From the NCBI RefSeq assembly GCF_949987515.2, contig NC_082695.1:70760466-70824465 (forward strand): 64,000 nt of DNA, read 5' to 3'. The translations under genes were made by a program, and so were the position numbers. This document shows, piece by piece, positions 1 to 11,711 of the stretch (position 1 is its first letter; the number at the start of each line of letters is the position of its first letter). A model generated the notes under the pieces. It was given only the letters and a program-made list of their open reading frames with translations, searched no databases and was not told the origin of the DNA. This DNA is from Delphinus delphis. Its lineage: Eukaryota; Chordata; Mammalia; Artiodactyla; Delphinidae.

Positions 1-390
1 GACCTCAGTTTTGAATCCAAGGCAATTTTGACAGATTTTTAAGTATAAAATCTGAATAGGTACACTTGCAGCCAGATGACAGAGATTATACACATCCAGT
101 CATATCTGTATATGAAAAACCTTGTCTGGGAAATTTTAAGAGATCACCAGAATTTTCCTACCATTTCCAGGTGTTTTCTTTTCTGTGGAAAACACACAGA
201 TGCATTTTGTTGCTCTTGGACAAAAAAGTATATGTAGTGAGAATGTGTGCTCCTTTTGTTTCATTCACATGTTATTTTAATGGTTGGAAATTTAGTCAGA
301 ATTGCTAAGGATTTGTTTGTTGCTGAAAATCTTCCAGAATAAAAGGGAGAGGTGTTGCACACAGAGCTGGAGAAGTTGGCATTGTTTATC
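1..390. other. Single-copy sequence, nothing recognised
   Basis: AT-rich sequence with no open frame that resembles a protein and no repeat I can name. It ends at the target duplication of the first SINE. Confidence 0.5.
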
Positions 391-749
391 CAGCCCCCAA
401 TTTTATTATTTATTTATTTATGTTTAAATATTTTATTTATTTATTTTTGGCTGCGTTGGGTCTTCGTTGCTGCACGCAGGCTTTCTCTAGTTGCGGCGAG
501 CGGGGGCTACTCTTCGTTGCGGTGCGAGGGCTTCTCATTGCAGTGGCTTCTCTTTGTTGTGCAGCACGGGCTTTGGTGCGCGGGCTTCAGCAGCTGTGGC
601 GCACAGGCTCAGTAGCTGTGGCGCTCGGGCTTAGTTGCTCCACAGCATGTGGGATCTTCCCGGACCAGGGCTTGAACCTGTGTCCCCTACATTGGCAGGT
701 GGATTCTTAACCACTGCGCCACCAGGGAAGTCCTCAGCCCCCAGTTTTA
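391..749 (-). mobile_element. CHR-type SINE, long form, with target duplications
   Basis: A tRNA-derived SINE in minus orientation. Its tRNA-like head lies at the right end: the reverse complement reads ccctggtggcgcagtgg (A box), followed by a caggttcaagcc-type B box. The A-rich tail is the TTTA-rich run at 406-450. The body contains tttggctgcgttgggtcttc and ggctttctctagttg, typical of the long form. Flanking duplications are cagcccccaatttta (391-405) and cagcccccagtttta (735-749), one mismatch in 15. SINEs like this are transcribed by RNA polymerase III and moved by L1 machinery. There is no host coding role. Confidence 0.95.
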
Positions 750-1925
750 AAAAGGTATTACCTGCCCTCTGTGTTCTCCCCTCCACCTCAGATAAACAGC
801 AGCCAACAAACACAAACTCTTATCTCCACTCCCCTAGGACTGTGGGAGTTTGATGACTCACATCATCTCAAAGACGACACAGTTTCTCAGAGAACAAGCT
901 GTTTCTTTTAGTTGAAACAGCAGCACAGTTGCAAGCAATAATATATAATAGTAGCACAGGTAATACCATGAGCGTATGACCTCACTCCCATTGTGATTTT
1001 TCCTTCAGGGCTTTCTGGGAGGGTCCCAAGAGCAGAGTTCCTGAGGAGCTGTGCAGTGTTCTCCAGAAAGGCCCATGTCATTTACCCTCTCCTCTTTTCA
1101 TGAATGATTCAGCATTGGGAGGGGAACAATGGAGTGAGAGTATCATCTCCAACAATCACAAAGCTTTCACTACAGATTTCAAAGGCGTATATTCCAACCA
1201 CAGTAAACCCTGAAATGTGAGTACTAAGGAATATTCATTGGATTTTTGAAAGGGCAGTTGCAGTTCTGTATAAAGCAGTGACTTTATCAGTGTATAAAGC
1301 AAGCCAGTTCTCCAGGGATTTTAGCCTATGACATGTTACTTCTCACTTCAGCAGTTACCCACTCGGAAATTTGTTTCAGTAGTAGGTGTGGGTTGAGCGG
1401 TTGATTGAATTGTTTGGTTAAGTTGATTAGGGAATGAGAGAGGACAATTTCAGCTGCTGAAAAGATGCAACCTGGCCAAGAATCATATAAATTTCTTCCC
1501 TTTCCCAAGAAGACTGGTTATTGGGTCAACTGCGGCTGAGAAGTGGGAGATGATCATTCCTGATGAGCCCTGGGAACTCCAGTAACATCTGGATCTCTTG
1601 GATAATCTAAGCCTTCCCACTCCAGGGCCTCCAGTACAATGGGCAAGGTGAGAATGTCTACATTCCTGGGGTGACCCACAGCCAGGGTTTCAGTCTGCTC
1701 AGTTAGGGGGTACCTGTGAATCCTCATCCAGGAGACAGATACAGATATTTTCTAGGTCAAAGATAACCCTTCTATCTGGGAAATCAGGCATAGTCATCTT
1801 CATTAGCTACAGGGTCCCATTTCACAAAGAATGACTATGTGAATTGGTCTGGGTGTTGCCAATTGGTTTTGCTCTTCTTTTTCTAGTCTCTTAAGAGGGA
1901 AGCGTAGGCTATTGACTTGAGATCT
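750..1925. other. Single-copy sequence, nothing recognised
   Basis: About 1.2 kb of mixed composition. I see no repeat signature, no plausible exon and no microsatellite in it. Confidence 0.45.
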
Positions 1926-3340
1926 TTTTTTTTTTTAACTCACTTCATATTTATTTCTGGTAGTGAGTGTATTCTTTTTTGTATAGGCATTTTAGTGGTA
2001 AACTTATAGTATTTTCCAAGTCTTCTGTTTCCTTGATTATCTTCTGTATAATTTTTCTATTCATTATTAAAAGTGGGCTATTGAAGTCTCAAATCATTAT
2101 TGCTGAATTATCTGTTTCTTCATTCAATTATGTCAGTTTTTGCTTCATATATTTCAGTCTATTTGTGTCCTTAAATCTAAATTGTGTCTCTTATAACAGC
2201 ATATAGCTGGATAATTTAAAAAAAGAAATCAATTTTGCCAGTCTTTGCTTTTAGACTGGAGTGTTTAATCCATTTACATTTAATGTAATTATTGATAAAG
2301 TAGGATTCCTGTCTACCATTTTGCTATGTTTATTATGTATTTTAATTTATTCCTTTATTACTGACTTCTTTTATGTTAAATACATATTTTCTAGTATACC
2401 ATTTTAATTCCCTTATTTCTTTTATTATAATTAAAAAATTTGTTTTGGTTGCTTTGGAGATTAAAATTAACATAACAATCTAGATTAGATCAATAAATAT
2501 TTAATTTTAACAGTGTAGAAAAACTTTGCAGCTATAGAGCCTCTTCCCTCCATCCTTCTTTGTGCTAATATTGTCATACAGGACTGGTTTAGCATGGCAC
2601 TTAATATTGTCATACAAACTGCATTTTTATGTATTACATGCTATCAACATAGATTTATAATTATTGCTTTACGCAGTTGTCTTTTAAATCAGATAGGAGA
2701 AAAAATGGTTACAAACAAAAAGTATCTCAATATTGCTTTTCATATTTACCTATGTAGTTACCTTTACCAGTGCTGTTTATTTTTTCATGTGAATGTAACT
2801 TCCTGCGTGTGGCCATACTTTCCTGTTTCTTTACATGTCTCATAATTTTTTTGTTGAAAATTTGACATTTGAAATCATGTGGCAACTCTGGAATACATAT
2901 TTACACCCACTCCAGGGTTTGCTGGTCTTGCTGTTCGTTTTTGTTGCCTTTTGTTTTTTCTGTGGGTTTCCTGAATTAATTCTGTAAGTCTGTATTGTTT
3001 TTCACTGTGGCCACTGCAGTTTCTGCTTGATTAGATTAGTGGTCAGCTGATGCTTGTATAGAAATTCCTTAAATGCCTGGAACCAATAAGTTTGCCAGGC
3101 TTTATTGAGAGGCTCCATGTGTTGGGGCATGCCTTTTAATGTTCAGGCAGGCAGTTTACAACTCTGCCTTAGCTTTTACTTCCTCCTTGCACAGAGCCTC
3201 AAGGTTAGCAAGAGGTGAGAGTTTAGGCTTTCTCAGGTCCTCCCTGGGTATCACACAGCCCTGGACATGTTCACAGCCTTGGGCATGCATATAGCCCAGA
3301 GATTCTCAAGAATATGTTAGAGCTTTGCAAAGCATCCTAT
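1926..3340 (-). mobile_element. Ancient L1M fragment, antisense
   Basis: Read on the minus strand, 2271-2300 gives the start of the L1 endonuclease domain (S-I-I-T-L-N-V-N-G-L-N-like). The plus strand shows the familiar L1 antisense wording gtctcttataacagcatata and ccatttacatttaatgtaat. Sequence to the right (about 2300-3340, including tgtctcataatttttttgttg) resembles the ORF1/5' side of old L1M elements. It is degraded throughout with no usable frame. The right boundary is uncertain. Confidence 0.8.
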
Positions 3341-3980
3341 GGGCGTATTATCTTCCACATCTTCATTAAAATTTTTTTTGGTGAACTTTTTGTTTGCCTC
3401 AATTGTTAATGCTGCCTTAGGCAGGTGTGCTATTAAACAATTGCCACTAATTGGTTTCAACAAATACCCCTTGTTTCCACTGATCAAGCTGCGAGTCCCT
3501 GCATGTGGAGCTTTTTATAGATGGAGAGACTAAGGCAAAGATAGTAAATGATGAAACCAGGATACTAACTCTGTAAGACTGGGTCCATGGCTTGAGCTCT
3601 TGATGAGTGTATTATATTCCCTCTCCTGATGCATCTTGCCCCTGACTTTCATCCATGCTCTTCAGGGTTACAAGTGAGTGGGCTGGGTCAGGGCTGGAGA
3701 GGGCTAGCAACACCTTTGAAGAACCGTGTACAGAAATAGAACATCTGGAGTGAGATTAGGACAAGGTGGGGTGACCTGGTATTGAAAGAAAAATGATCTT
3801 GTGGCCTAACAAAGGATGAGATCCAAGGTACCAGTGAAGGGATTAACTGTAGCCAGGAGAAGGGACAAGACACTCGAGTGCAAATGAAAATGTGTCTTGT
3901 TGTGTCTTAAGGACCCAAGTGATGTTCACTTCTTCCACTTATGTACCCATCACTTCCATTCTTAAATAGAAGATTGTTTG
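3341..3980. other. Mostly single-copy; possible MIR relic near 3515-3640
   Basis: The stretch gatggagagactaaggcaaag, then aaccaggatac..gggtccatggcttgagctctt, resembles an antisense MIR core. It is too decayed to be sure. The rest shows nothing I recognise. Confidence 0.4.
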
Positions 3981-4505
3981 CTGAGAAAAATCTCTTGGAT
4001 AAATTCCCACAAGTGAGATTTCTGTGGGAATTTTTAATATTGATCCATATTGCTAAATAGCCTTTTAGAAGAGTTACTGTTTTTCAGTTATACATATACA
4101 TATATCTGTTATTTTTCAGATTCTTTAGATAAGTCATCTTTTATCAGTTTACAGTCTACCCCCAGTTATGATGGAGACCACCCTTTCCCCCATTCACACC
4201 TTCATCCTCGATACTGAGTATCCTCAGAGTTTATCTTTACCATAGCTTCTCAAATCTAACAGAAGATTCGTTATTGTTGTGTTTATAGCATCTATTTGAT
4301 TACTACTGAGGTTGAATGTCTTGCACATACTTTTTAGCCATTGGTATTCCTTCCTTTGTTAATTACTTATGTATACCTTGCCCATTTTTCCTGTTGAAGT
4401 GTTTGTCACTTTCATATGATTTCTAAGTTCTTCTTGAAGAGTCGGGACATTAATCCTTTCTCAGACATGTTGAAAATAGCTTTTCCTTTCCAAAATGGCT
4501 TTAAA
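3981..4505 (-). mobile_element. L1M 3' ORF2 fragment, antisense
   Basis: Phrases such as ggataaattcccacaagtg, gattactactgaggttgaat, cttgcccatttttcctgttg and ggacattaatcctttctcag match the antisense of the 3' part of old L1 ORF2. The segment is 5'-truncated and strongly mutated. It contains a short TA-rich run near 4090-4107. Confidence 0.82.
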
Positions 4506-4619
4506 TCTTAATTCAAAAGATGCTCCTTATTAGCATGAGAGTTAGCATTAGTGCCATCTTTGACTATGGATTTTAACAAGATGGGAAGAATGGCATTGGC
4601 TACCTTAGGAGCTAGTGAA

Positions 4620-4760
4620 CTTCTCGTCATTGGGAATATTCAAATATAGGCTCTTTTGCCACGTAGCCAGTAGAGGTGAGTCAAACATCAGAAAGGTGGT
4701 TGGATTAGGTGACTTTTATAATCCCTCCCAACCCTGAGAGTGTAGGAGTTTTTGAGTAAG
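4620..4760 (+). repeat. Possible CR1/L3-like LINE 3' end
   Basis: The wording ggtggttggattaggtgact followed by ataatccctcccaaccctga resembles the conserved end of mammalian CR1/L3-like repeats. The match is short and degraded, and I name it only from memory of the consensus. Confidence 0.4.
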
Positions 4761-4849
4761 ACAAATATTTAACTTCATGAAAGGCAAGCTACCACACCAG
4801 TGATAAACAAGGAATTGAGAGTGAGGAATTGATTCCTGTCTCTGTCTGT

Positions 4850-4884
<35 letters not shown>

Positions 4885-4887
4885 GCA
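4850..4887. repeat. (CA)n microsatellite
   Basis: About 13 consecutive CA units, then a CG-interrupted tail (cgcacacgcgcac). It is preceded by a ctgt run. A short TG-rich run follows at 4938-4960. Confidence 0.97.
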
Positions 4888-5400
4888 CCTCTGTGGGAGT
4901 GGAGTAGCCTGAGTTCAGATGCCAACAAAAGGTAAGAGTGTGTGTGTGTACATGTGTGCCTTTATGTGTCTTTATACATGTGAATGTGAAGGACAGAGAG
5001 AAAGGAGAAAAGTACAGGAATGAGTAAATAGTTACATTTCAGTGTGTTGTAACATTTTTTCAATGTAAAGAGCATTCTAGGGTGGAAAGTCAAAAGAAGG
5101 ACAGACTTCTATTATCAAGGCAAAAAGGGAGATAGATACACTTCCAGAAAAAGGAAAAACAGAAGAAAGAACAAAGACAGTGAAACAAGTAAACAGTGTT
5201 TTCTTGTCTTATATCTTTCTCCTATCTTCCTTATATTTAATTTTTGAGTCATTGGAATAATTGTTCAATTCCCCTTTGCCAAATTTCAGAGAGGCAGCAG
5301 TTATAATGGAAATAGAATTATTAATAGGTATCATTTATAAAGTAGAAATTGACCCAAGTGTACACACACATACATATACACACATAAACATTTTATTTCC
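4888..5400. other. Single-copy sequence, nothing recognised
   Basis: A-rich tract at 5085-5190 and a short CA/TA run near 5360-5390. No exon-like frame and no nameable repeat. Confidence 0.4.
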
Positions 5401-5404
5401 CAAC

Positions 5405-5578
5405 TCTGTGAAATAGAGGCTATAATTAATCCCATGTTACAGATAAGGAATGAGGCACAGAGAAGTAAGGAACTTGTCCAAAGTCACACAGCTAGTAAGT
5501 AGCAGAGTCAAGATTCAAACTCAGGCAGCCAGGTTCTAGAATCTAGTATCCAACCACCACACAGTACTGCCTCTTTCC
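5405..5578 (-). repeat. MIR SINE relic, antisense
   Basis: The core catgttacagataaggaatg, gtccaaagtcacacagctag and gattcaaactcaggcagcca is the standard antisense MIR reading. This is an ancient mammalian tRNA-derived SINE. Confidence 0.92.
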
Positions 5579-5595
5579 AAGCACAATGTGGAAGT

Positions 5596-5815
5596 TTGGC
5601 TTTAAAGACCCAGCTTCAAATTCCTGCTTCAACACTTAAAAGCTGTGTGATTTTGGAGGAATCATTTCCCCGCCCTGAGCCACAGATTCCTCATTATAAA
5701 ACAGCAGTGCTATCTTTCTCACAGGGTAGTTGTGAAGATGGAATGAGATGTTGTTGGAGTTTGAAACATAGGAAACCCTTGCAAAATCACAGCGATTGGT
5801 AGTAGTATTATATGC
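5596..5815 (+). repeat. MIR SINE relic, sense
   Basis: Sense MIR wording: cacttaaaagctgtgtgatt, gagccacagattcctcatta, then cacagggtagttgtgaagat and gaatgagatg. Together with the antisense MIR just upstream it forms a tail-to-tail pair. Confidence 0.85.
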
Positions 5816-5969
5816 TTCAGACATAACTGCTGTAGAATTTTGATGCAAGAAGTTTCCTAACGACAGTTAAACCATGTTATAAAGCCAGGCCTTTTAGAAA
5901 AGTTGAGAGTATAGCAGGAAAATTACCAGGGTGGAAATGAAACCTCCCCCAAGCCTTCAAGTGCTATGA

Positions 5970-6545
5970 GGGTGATAAGACCACTTGCTACCAGAAGGTC
6001 CTGTTATCCTCCACCAGATCCCTAAGGCTCTGGTAGGGCTGGGTAATCTTAGGTGATAAGAGAGATGTAAGGAATTACAACTCCTGATAAAGCTCTGTGG
6101 TTTTGTTTGCCCATACTTGACGAGATATGGGTGACCCAGATAAAGTGCTGGCAAAAGCCCCAGGTGGGTTGAAAATGACTCCTCATGACTGGGAGGGTTG
6201 GGAGAGGGGGGTTGGTGACATCGGGGCTGACCTGCTACTGTATTTGTTCTGCTTATCTCAGAGCCTGGGCAGAGCCATCCAGGGCCAGGTTAGGTGGGTG
6301 GTGCTCTACGAAGAATGGACTGGGAGCTTGGGGGCTTGTCAGTCAACTGACTGCCTGCAGAGAGGAAGTGTTCCTTGGTCTCAAAATGCCAAATCATGTC
6401 ATCATTTGAAGACATTCATATATGGAGGAATTACAGATATGACCTTCTTCCAACATACAAGAACCAGATAGTCACAGGGGGTGGTCAGGCATGCCCTCAA
6501 CTGGCTGGACCGCAATGCAGGCTATAAATCAGACCAGATAAGGTG
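5970..6545. promoter_or_regulatory. Cluster of GATA-factor motifs (candidate enhancer)
   Basis: Six strict WGATAR motifs: 5973 (TGATAA), 6054 (TGATAA), 6085 (TGATAA), 6138 (AGATAA), 6253 (TTATCT, minus strand) and 6536 (AGATAA). Roughly one is expected by chance over this length at even base composition. The sequence is single-copy, without a recognised repeat. This is a motif-count argument only. Chromatin or conservation data would be needed to call it an enhancer. Confidence 0.3.
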
Positions 6546-6892
6546 ACCGGTGACATGCTGTGGGAACACTGAGAAGGGGTGGTTAATTCTGACTGGGTGA
6601 GATGGGAGAAGGGGGATAGAAAAAGTCTTCTTGAGGAAAATGGCCTCTGAGCTGGTCCTTGAGTGAAGAATTCATGGGACGTTGATAGGAGAGGAGGAAT
6701 GATGAATTCTCCAGGCTCAAGGGACAGCCACTGCACAAGTGTGGCAGCATTAAATACCCAGATCCATTCAGTAGTTCATGGAGAATTCCATAGCAAGGAA
6801 ACTTGTAATTTTACCAGATTTTTCTGGTCTCTTTTGCCCCCTTCCTTCCAAACTTCATACAGCAGAAAACTAGCCCTGCATACTAATACAGA
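6546..6892. other. Weak L2-like relic and single-copy DNA
   Basis: The wording cttcttgaggaaaatggcct, ctgagctggtccttgagtg resembles a widespread old mammalian LINE-derived repeat. I cannot fix its family or its limits. The rest shows nothing I can name. Confidence 0.35.
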
Positions 6893-7125
6893 TCATACTT
6901 AGAGAAATGCAAATAAAACAACTTGCTGAAGATTGAAAAGTATTCTAAAAATGATGCTGGCAAGAGTGAGAGGAAACAGGAATGTAAGCAGGAATATAAA
7001 TTGGTACAATCCTGGTAAAGCAATTTCCCACTATCTAAATAAAAATTAATGCACGTAGCCTTTGCTTTTGCGTTACGACATTTATAACTCTATCCTACAG
7101 AGAAAACATGTATGTGATGGTTTTA
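6893..7125 (+). mobile_element. L1M 3' ORF2 fragment, sense
   Basis: cagatcatacttagagaaatg, caaataaaacaac, ggaatataaattggtacaat and aactctatcctacagagaaa are the sense reading of the L1 ORF2 3' end. It is short, 5'-truncated and heavily mutated. Confidence 0.85.
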
Positions 7126-7127
7126 CT

Positions 7128-7430
7128 CGTTTATTAAACAAATATTTCCTGAGTCCCTATATGTGACCAAGTATGGGTGTCTCTACTGGGGATACAAAAA
7201 AGGCAGACAAAACCTTGCCCTCATGCAACTTATATGAACAAATAAAGAAATATAATTTCAGATGATGAGAAGTGCTGTGAAATAAATTAAGAAAAAGAGT
7301 AACAGAGGGAGGTTCACTCTGAGAAGTTGACAGTTGAATCCAAATTATGGAAAATAGGACCGTGAGAAAATCTAGGGAGATAGCATCTTGGGCAAAGAAC
7401 ATATTTAGTTTAACAGTGAGCATGTATAAC
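7128..7430 (-). mobile_element. L2 LINE relic, antisense
   Basis: tttattaaacaaatatttcc, tgagtccctatatgtgacca, actggggatacaaaaaaggc and cttgccctcatgcaacttat match the antisense 3' end of L2. The following agtgctgtgaaat stretch is in keeping with the same element but weaker. Confidence 0.75.
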
Positions 7431-7730
7431 AGCAAAGGAAACCAACAAACAAAAATAATGGAAACAATGTGATGTTCCTCTTTTCAGATTTGATTAGGAA
7501 ATGGAATAGTGCACAGTGGTTTAAGAGATTAAGATAATTCTCATGTACGGATAATAGAATGTTCTCTAAGGTACATTAAAAACTTTTTAGAGTTTGGGTG
7601 TTAAATCTATATAGTAGAATCCCACTATGATAAATAAATGCATGTAGGAAATTTCTAGAACAATATGTAAAAACTGATCTGTAACAAGGATCTGTAAGGA
7701 GCAACTTGAATGTGAAGCTCTGAGAGAGAA
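7431..7730. other. Single-copy sequence, nothing recognised
   Basis: AT-rich, no repeat or exon signature. It ends at the target duplication of the next SINE. Confidence 0.4.
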
Positions 7731-8065
7731 TGAAGGAAGATTTTTTTTTTTAATTTTATTTATTTTTGGCTGCGTTGGGTCTTCATTGCTGCACACAGGC
7801 TTTCTCTAGTTGCAGCACGTGGGGGCTACTCTTTGTTGTGGTGCGTGGGCTTCTCTTTGCAGTGGCTTCTCTTGTTGCAGAGCAGGGCTCTAGGCACTTG
7901 GGCTTCAGTAGTTGTGGCTTGCGGGCTCAGTAGTTGTGGCGCACGGGCTTAGTTGCTGTACAGCATGTGGGATCCTCCTGGACCAGGGCTCGAACCCATG
8001 TTCCCTGCATTGGCAGGTGGATTCCCAACCACTGCGCCACCAGGAAGTCCCTGAAGAAAGATTTT
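7731..8065 (-). mobile_element. CHR-type SINE, long form
   Basis: Minus orientation. The poly-T tail is at 7741-7753, the long-form body follows, and the tRNA-like head is at about 7985-8050. Target duplications are tgaaggaagatttt (7731-7744) and tgaagaaagatttt (8052-8065), one mismatch. The A-box region has lost one g (ccaccaggaagtcc). Confidence 0.95.
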
Positions 8066-8133
8066 AGCTTTTCATTTTACATGTTTTTATATGACAGAAT
8101 GTTTCCCACCTAGATGTACTACTTTTAGAATTT

Positions 8134-8504
8134 TAAAATAGTTATCTTTTTAAATTTTATTATTTATTTTTGGCTGTGCTCGGTCGTAGTTGCTGCGCGC
8201 GGGCTTTCTCTAGTTGCGATGAGCAGGGGCTACTGTTCGTTGCAGTGCGTGGGCTTCTCATTGAGGTGGCTTCTCTTGTTGCGGAGCATGGGCTCTAGGC
8301 GTGCGGGCTTCAGTAGTTGTGGCAAGAGGGCTCAGTAGTTGTGGCTCACAGGCTCTAGAGCGCAGGCTCAGTAGTTGTAGTGCACAGGCTTAGTTGCTCC
8401 ACGGCATGTGGGATCTTCCTGGACCAGGGCTCGAACCCATGTCCCCTGCATTGGCAGGTGGATTCGTAACCACTGTGCCACCAGGGAAACCCTAAAATAA
8501 TAAT
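8134..8504 (-). mobile_element. CHR-type SINE, long form
   Basis: Minus orientation, only about 70 bp from the previous SINE and in the same direction. Target duplications taaaatagttat (8134-8145) and taaaataataat (8493-8504) differ at two sites. The body carries an internal extra block (gctcacaggctctagagcgc) typical of the longest members. Confidence 0.93.
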
Positions 8505-11500
8505 TTTTTAATAGCATTGATTTTTTAAACTTTCTACAAGCAAGCAAAAAAGTCCTTAAGATATCACTGCTTTCTCACTTGAATGCTGTGAAAATTTACT
8601 TGCTTTACAATCCCTTGTGGGCTTTTGGTCCTTTCAGAATTCACTTTTTTCAGAAATTTTTATCTTTCAGGAAAACCACTCAATACAGTTCTTAAGTTGT
8701 CAGAGTGAAACAAAGGTGGCCCTGAGATCCAAAGCTTTTCTTAAGTCCTGGACTGGCTGGCTTCACACAGTCACATAGGGCCCCTGATTATAAGGTACCC
8801 ATATTTGGTTTAATGCTCTGTTGTCATCATCTTAAAGTTCTTAATAATATTTGAACAAAAAGTGTTTGCATTTTGCAGTGGGCCCTACAATTACGTAGCT
8901 GGGCTTGCTTAGGGCACTGGGTCATCTTTGGAGACCTGAGGGTTGGAATAAACCTCACTGATTATCCCTGACCCAGTAGCACGTGTGAATAGCTGGAATC
9001 AGCAGGCCCGGTGAATCATCTGGAAAGATAAGCAGAGAGCCTCTGCCCCACCTGAGCAGGACTGCCCCTCCCCTGATGTGATAAACTTGTGGTAAAGAGT
9101 TGTGGTCTCAAGTATCATATCTTCTAATTTTTCAAGAAAAGCTGGAAATCCAGGTTTTAATGCAGAAGTCCCAACTTTTCAATGTTGCCAACTAATTTAC
9201 AAGTAAGAGCTAAATAGAATATATCCATCTACCAAATTTTTTTTCTAAGTTTCTAGATTTCAACCTCTGTTTTCTTTCCTCAAAACACTTGTCAACAACA
9301 ACTGTGAAGGGCGGACCTGTCGTCCAGGACTTGCATTCTCACACATGAGCCAGACACAACGTTTGCCTCACGCAAACAGTGTGGGACTGACCTAGCAAAA
9401 ACGAGGGCAGTTGCCTCAATTCACATGGGTGCCCTGTCAACTTGCTTTGAAGGCCCAAAGCCCATGTGGGCCTTACAGGAAATTCAGCATCTTTCACTTA
9501 CTTATTATGTTATTTGCCTTTGTTTTGAATGTTTCAGCACTATTGTTACAGGGGAACCTGGAGAATTTTATAATTGCTTCCTGTTTTCAGAATGCTTTTC
9601 ATTCATGATGTGAAAAACAAACAAACAACAACAAAAAATGCTGGCGTTTGTTTGGAAGGTTGTATTTTTGAGCAGAGCCATTAGAGAATTTCACAAAATG
9701 AGAACCAGCCCTTGGATGTTCTCCCATCACATCATGTACTTTGCAGCTCCAAACACTCAAAAAGTCTTTTAGAATCCGAGGATTTGAAAAAGGGGTGAGA
9801 GTAATGCTAAAATGAAGAACCCTGTAGCACAAATAATTTAATATGTTTTCAATTCCTGAGATTTTAAATGAGCCCCTCTTTAGAATCATACATTTAAATA
9901 GTCTCTGAATGGATTTCCCCTCCCAAACCCCAGGTTTTTCTGTTTCAAATCAGATCTTTCCTGGATTTGAGATCATTTTGCTTTGTTCAGGATGAAAAAA
10001 AAAAAAAAAGAGCTTTATTATCTTAAGAATGAAGACAGCGCTTTAAAGGGCCAGCAATATGCTTTTGGTCTGTAAACCCCCTACCTCTCAGTGGCAGTTT
10101 ATACACATGTACCTTGTACGTTTCCCATGTCTCTTTCCAACTCCAGCATACCGTGATCACCTCTACAGGGCGCTCATAAAAAGGGCCCTGGGACCCAGTG
10201 GTTGGCAATATCGTTAAGGTGTCCTTACTCATCACTACGCACTCATTAAGTCCTCGGTGGTCGCTCTAAACTTTAACTCTTTACGACCAGCAGTTCAAGT
10301 CAATCAGTTTCCCATGATTACAACAGTACCAGGGATGCTGACTACTACTGGTGGTGAAAGATTTAAGAAAACCATCTAAGGAAATTAGCTGGAGGATTGT
10401 TGATTTCCTTTGCATTTAAAGAGGAAACGTTGGAGGTGTGGGGACATTCTTCTCATTTGCTCCCACATTGTTGGCTAATGTTGCCTGTCTCATGGCTGGG
10501 AACAAGTTCAGTGGACAGGCTTATTGCTTTTGTGCCAGATGCTGAGATTTTCCCAGATGCTTTAAGTATATGAAAGAAGAATCTTGCTTTGCTCCCATTT
10601 TCTAGGGTTACATTTTACTGTTTGCAGTAAAAGTGAGTGGTTAGCAGATCTATTTCTCTGCCTCCGGATCTGTTGATATCTTTCATTTTCTGCAAGCCAG
10701 ATTGCTTATGAGTTACCATACCTGAAATATTTGCAGTCACCATCAACATAAGACTGTGATGACTTGATTGCAATAAACAACTTCTTTAGCTTCATATCAG
10801 CGTTATATTAAGGCTCGGAGTAGTTAGACAAGAACGTGTACTTTGATATTTTCCTTCTATGCACATATACACAAAAGTAATCACTTTAGAGGCAACACCA
10901 TTATCTTGATTTTCCAGGACAAAATAACCTTGCATGCAAAAAAAGCCAAACAACTGAACACAACGCACACCTAAGCAATCACTGGCTCTTTATACATTTG
11001 TTATTCTGTTTGACGTATACAATAAATCGTAATAGTTACCAAATTACTGTTCGGTTTCAAATGATGTGCACACATCTATAATCTTAGTTAGCTGCTTGCT
11101 GGTCTGCTTCAGGAATGTCATTGCATCCTCCAGGGTAATTCTATATCAATGACTTTTCTAAATAAATCTAGTTGCTGGTTTATATTAATGAACTGTCACA
11201 GTTCCTATTGTTTTCCCATGGCCTTGCAGCTGTATTCCTTCACAGGTGCTTGGCAAATTAAAATGATGCTGGTTTGGGGTTTCAGCTTGATACAAAATCA
11301 CTCCTTTAACAGATTGTTTGGAAATTATTCATGCAAGAAACACATCTTTACTCAAGACATTCAGCTTTTCTGCTTAACCAATACCCATGCTTTTATTGAC
11401 ACTTTGCATTTCAGTTTTCCTTACCAAAGAAGTACAAAGAGATTGTCTTTCTTACTTAGAACATTTCTATTAAAGAAGTGCAAGCATTGGAAGCCTTCAT

Positions 11501-11711
11501 TTAATGATTGTTCTTTTCAGTCTACCCTAAACTAACACTGTGTTCACAGATCACAAACATCAATTACAGATGTTTGCAGATTATATATCTTTTGGGGTTG
11601 TTTTTGTTAACGTTCATTACCCAAGGGATTAATGCAGGAAGAAATTATTACATGCTAACTATCTAAAACCACATTAAATATTCCCTTTTGGATCTATTAT
11701 AGCCTTTATTT
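8505..11711. other. 3.2 kb single-copy stretch without recognised repeats
   Basis: I can name no transposable element in this stretch, only a 15-base A run near 9993-10008. One GATA motif (agataag at about 9020) sits 4 bp from an E-box (catctg). Open frames here are short and resemble no protein. An absence of repeats over 3 kb in such a repeat-rich window could mean functional constraint, or repeats too old for me to see. Confidence 0.4.

Noticed and set aside
6127..6471. 114-codon plus frame over the GATA cluster
   Set aside because: A second frame is open over the same bases, and neither resembles a protein. The motif cluster is the more economical reading.
11149..11535. 128-codon plus frame
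   Set aside because: Composition is ordinary non-coding AT-rich sequence. No signal peptide, membrane pattern or family motif I can support.
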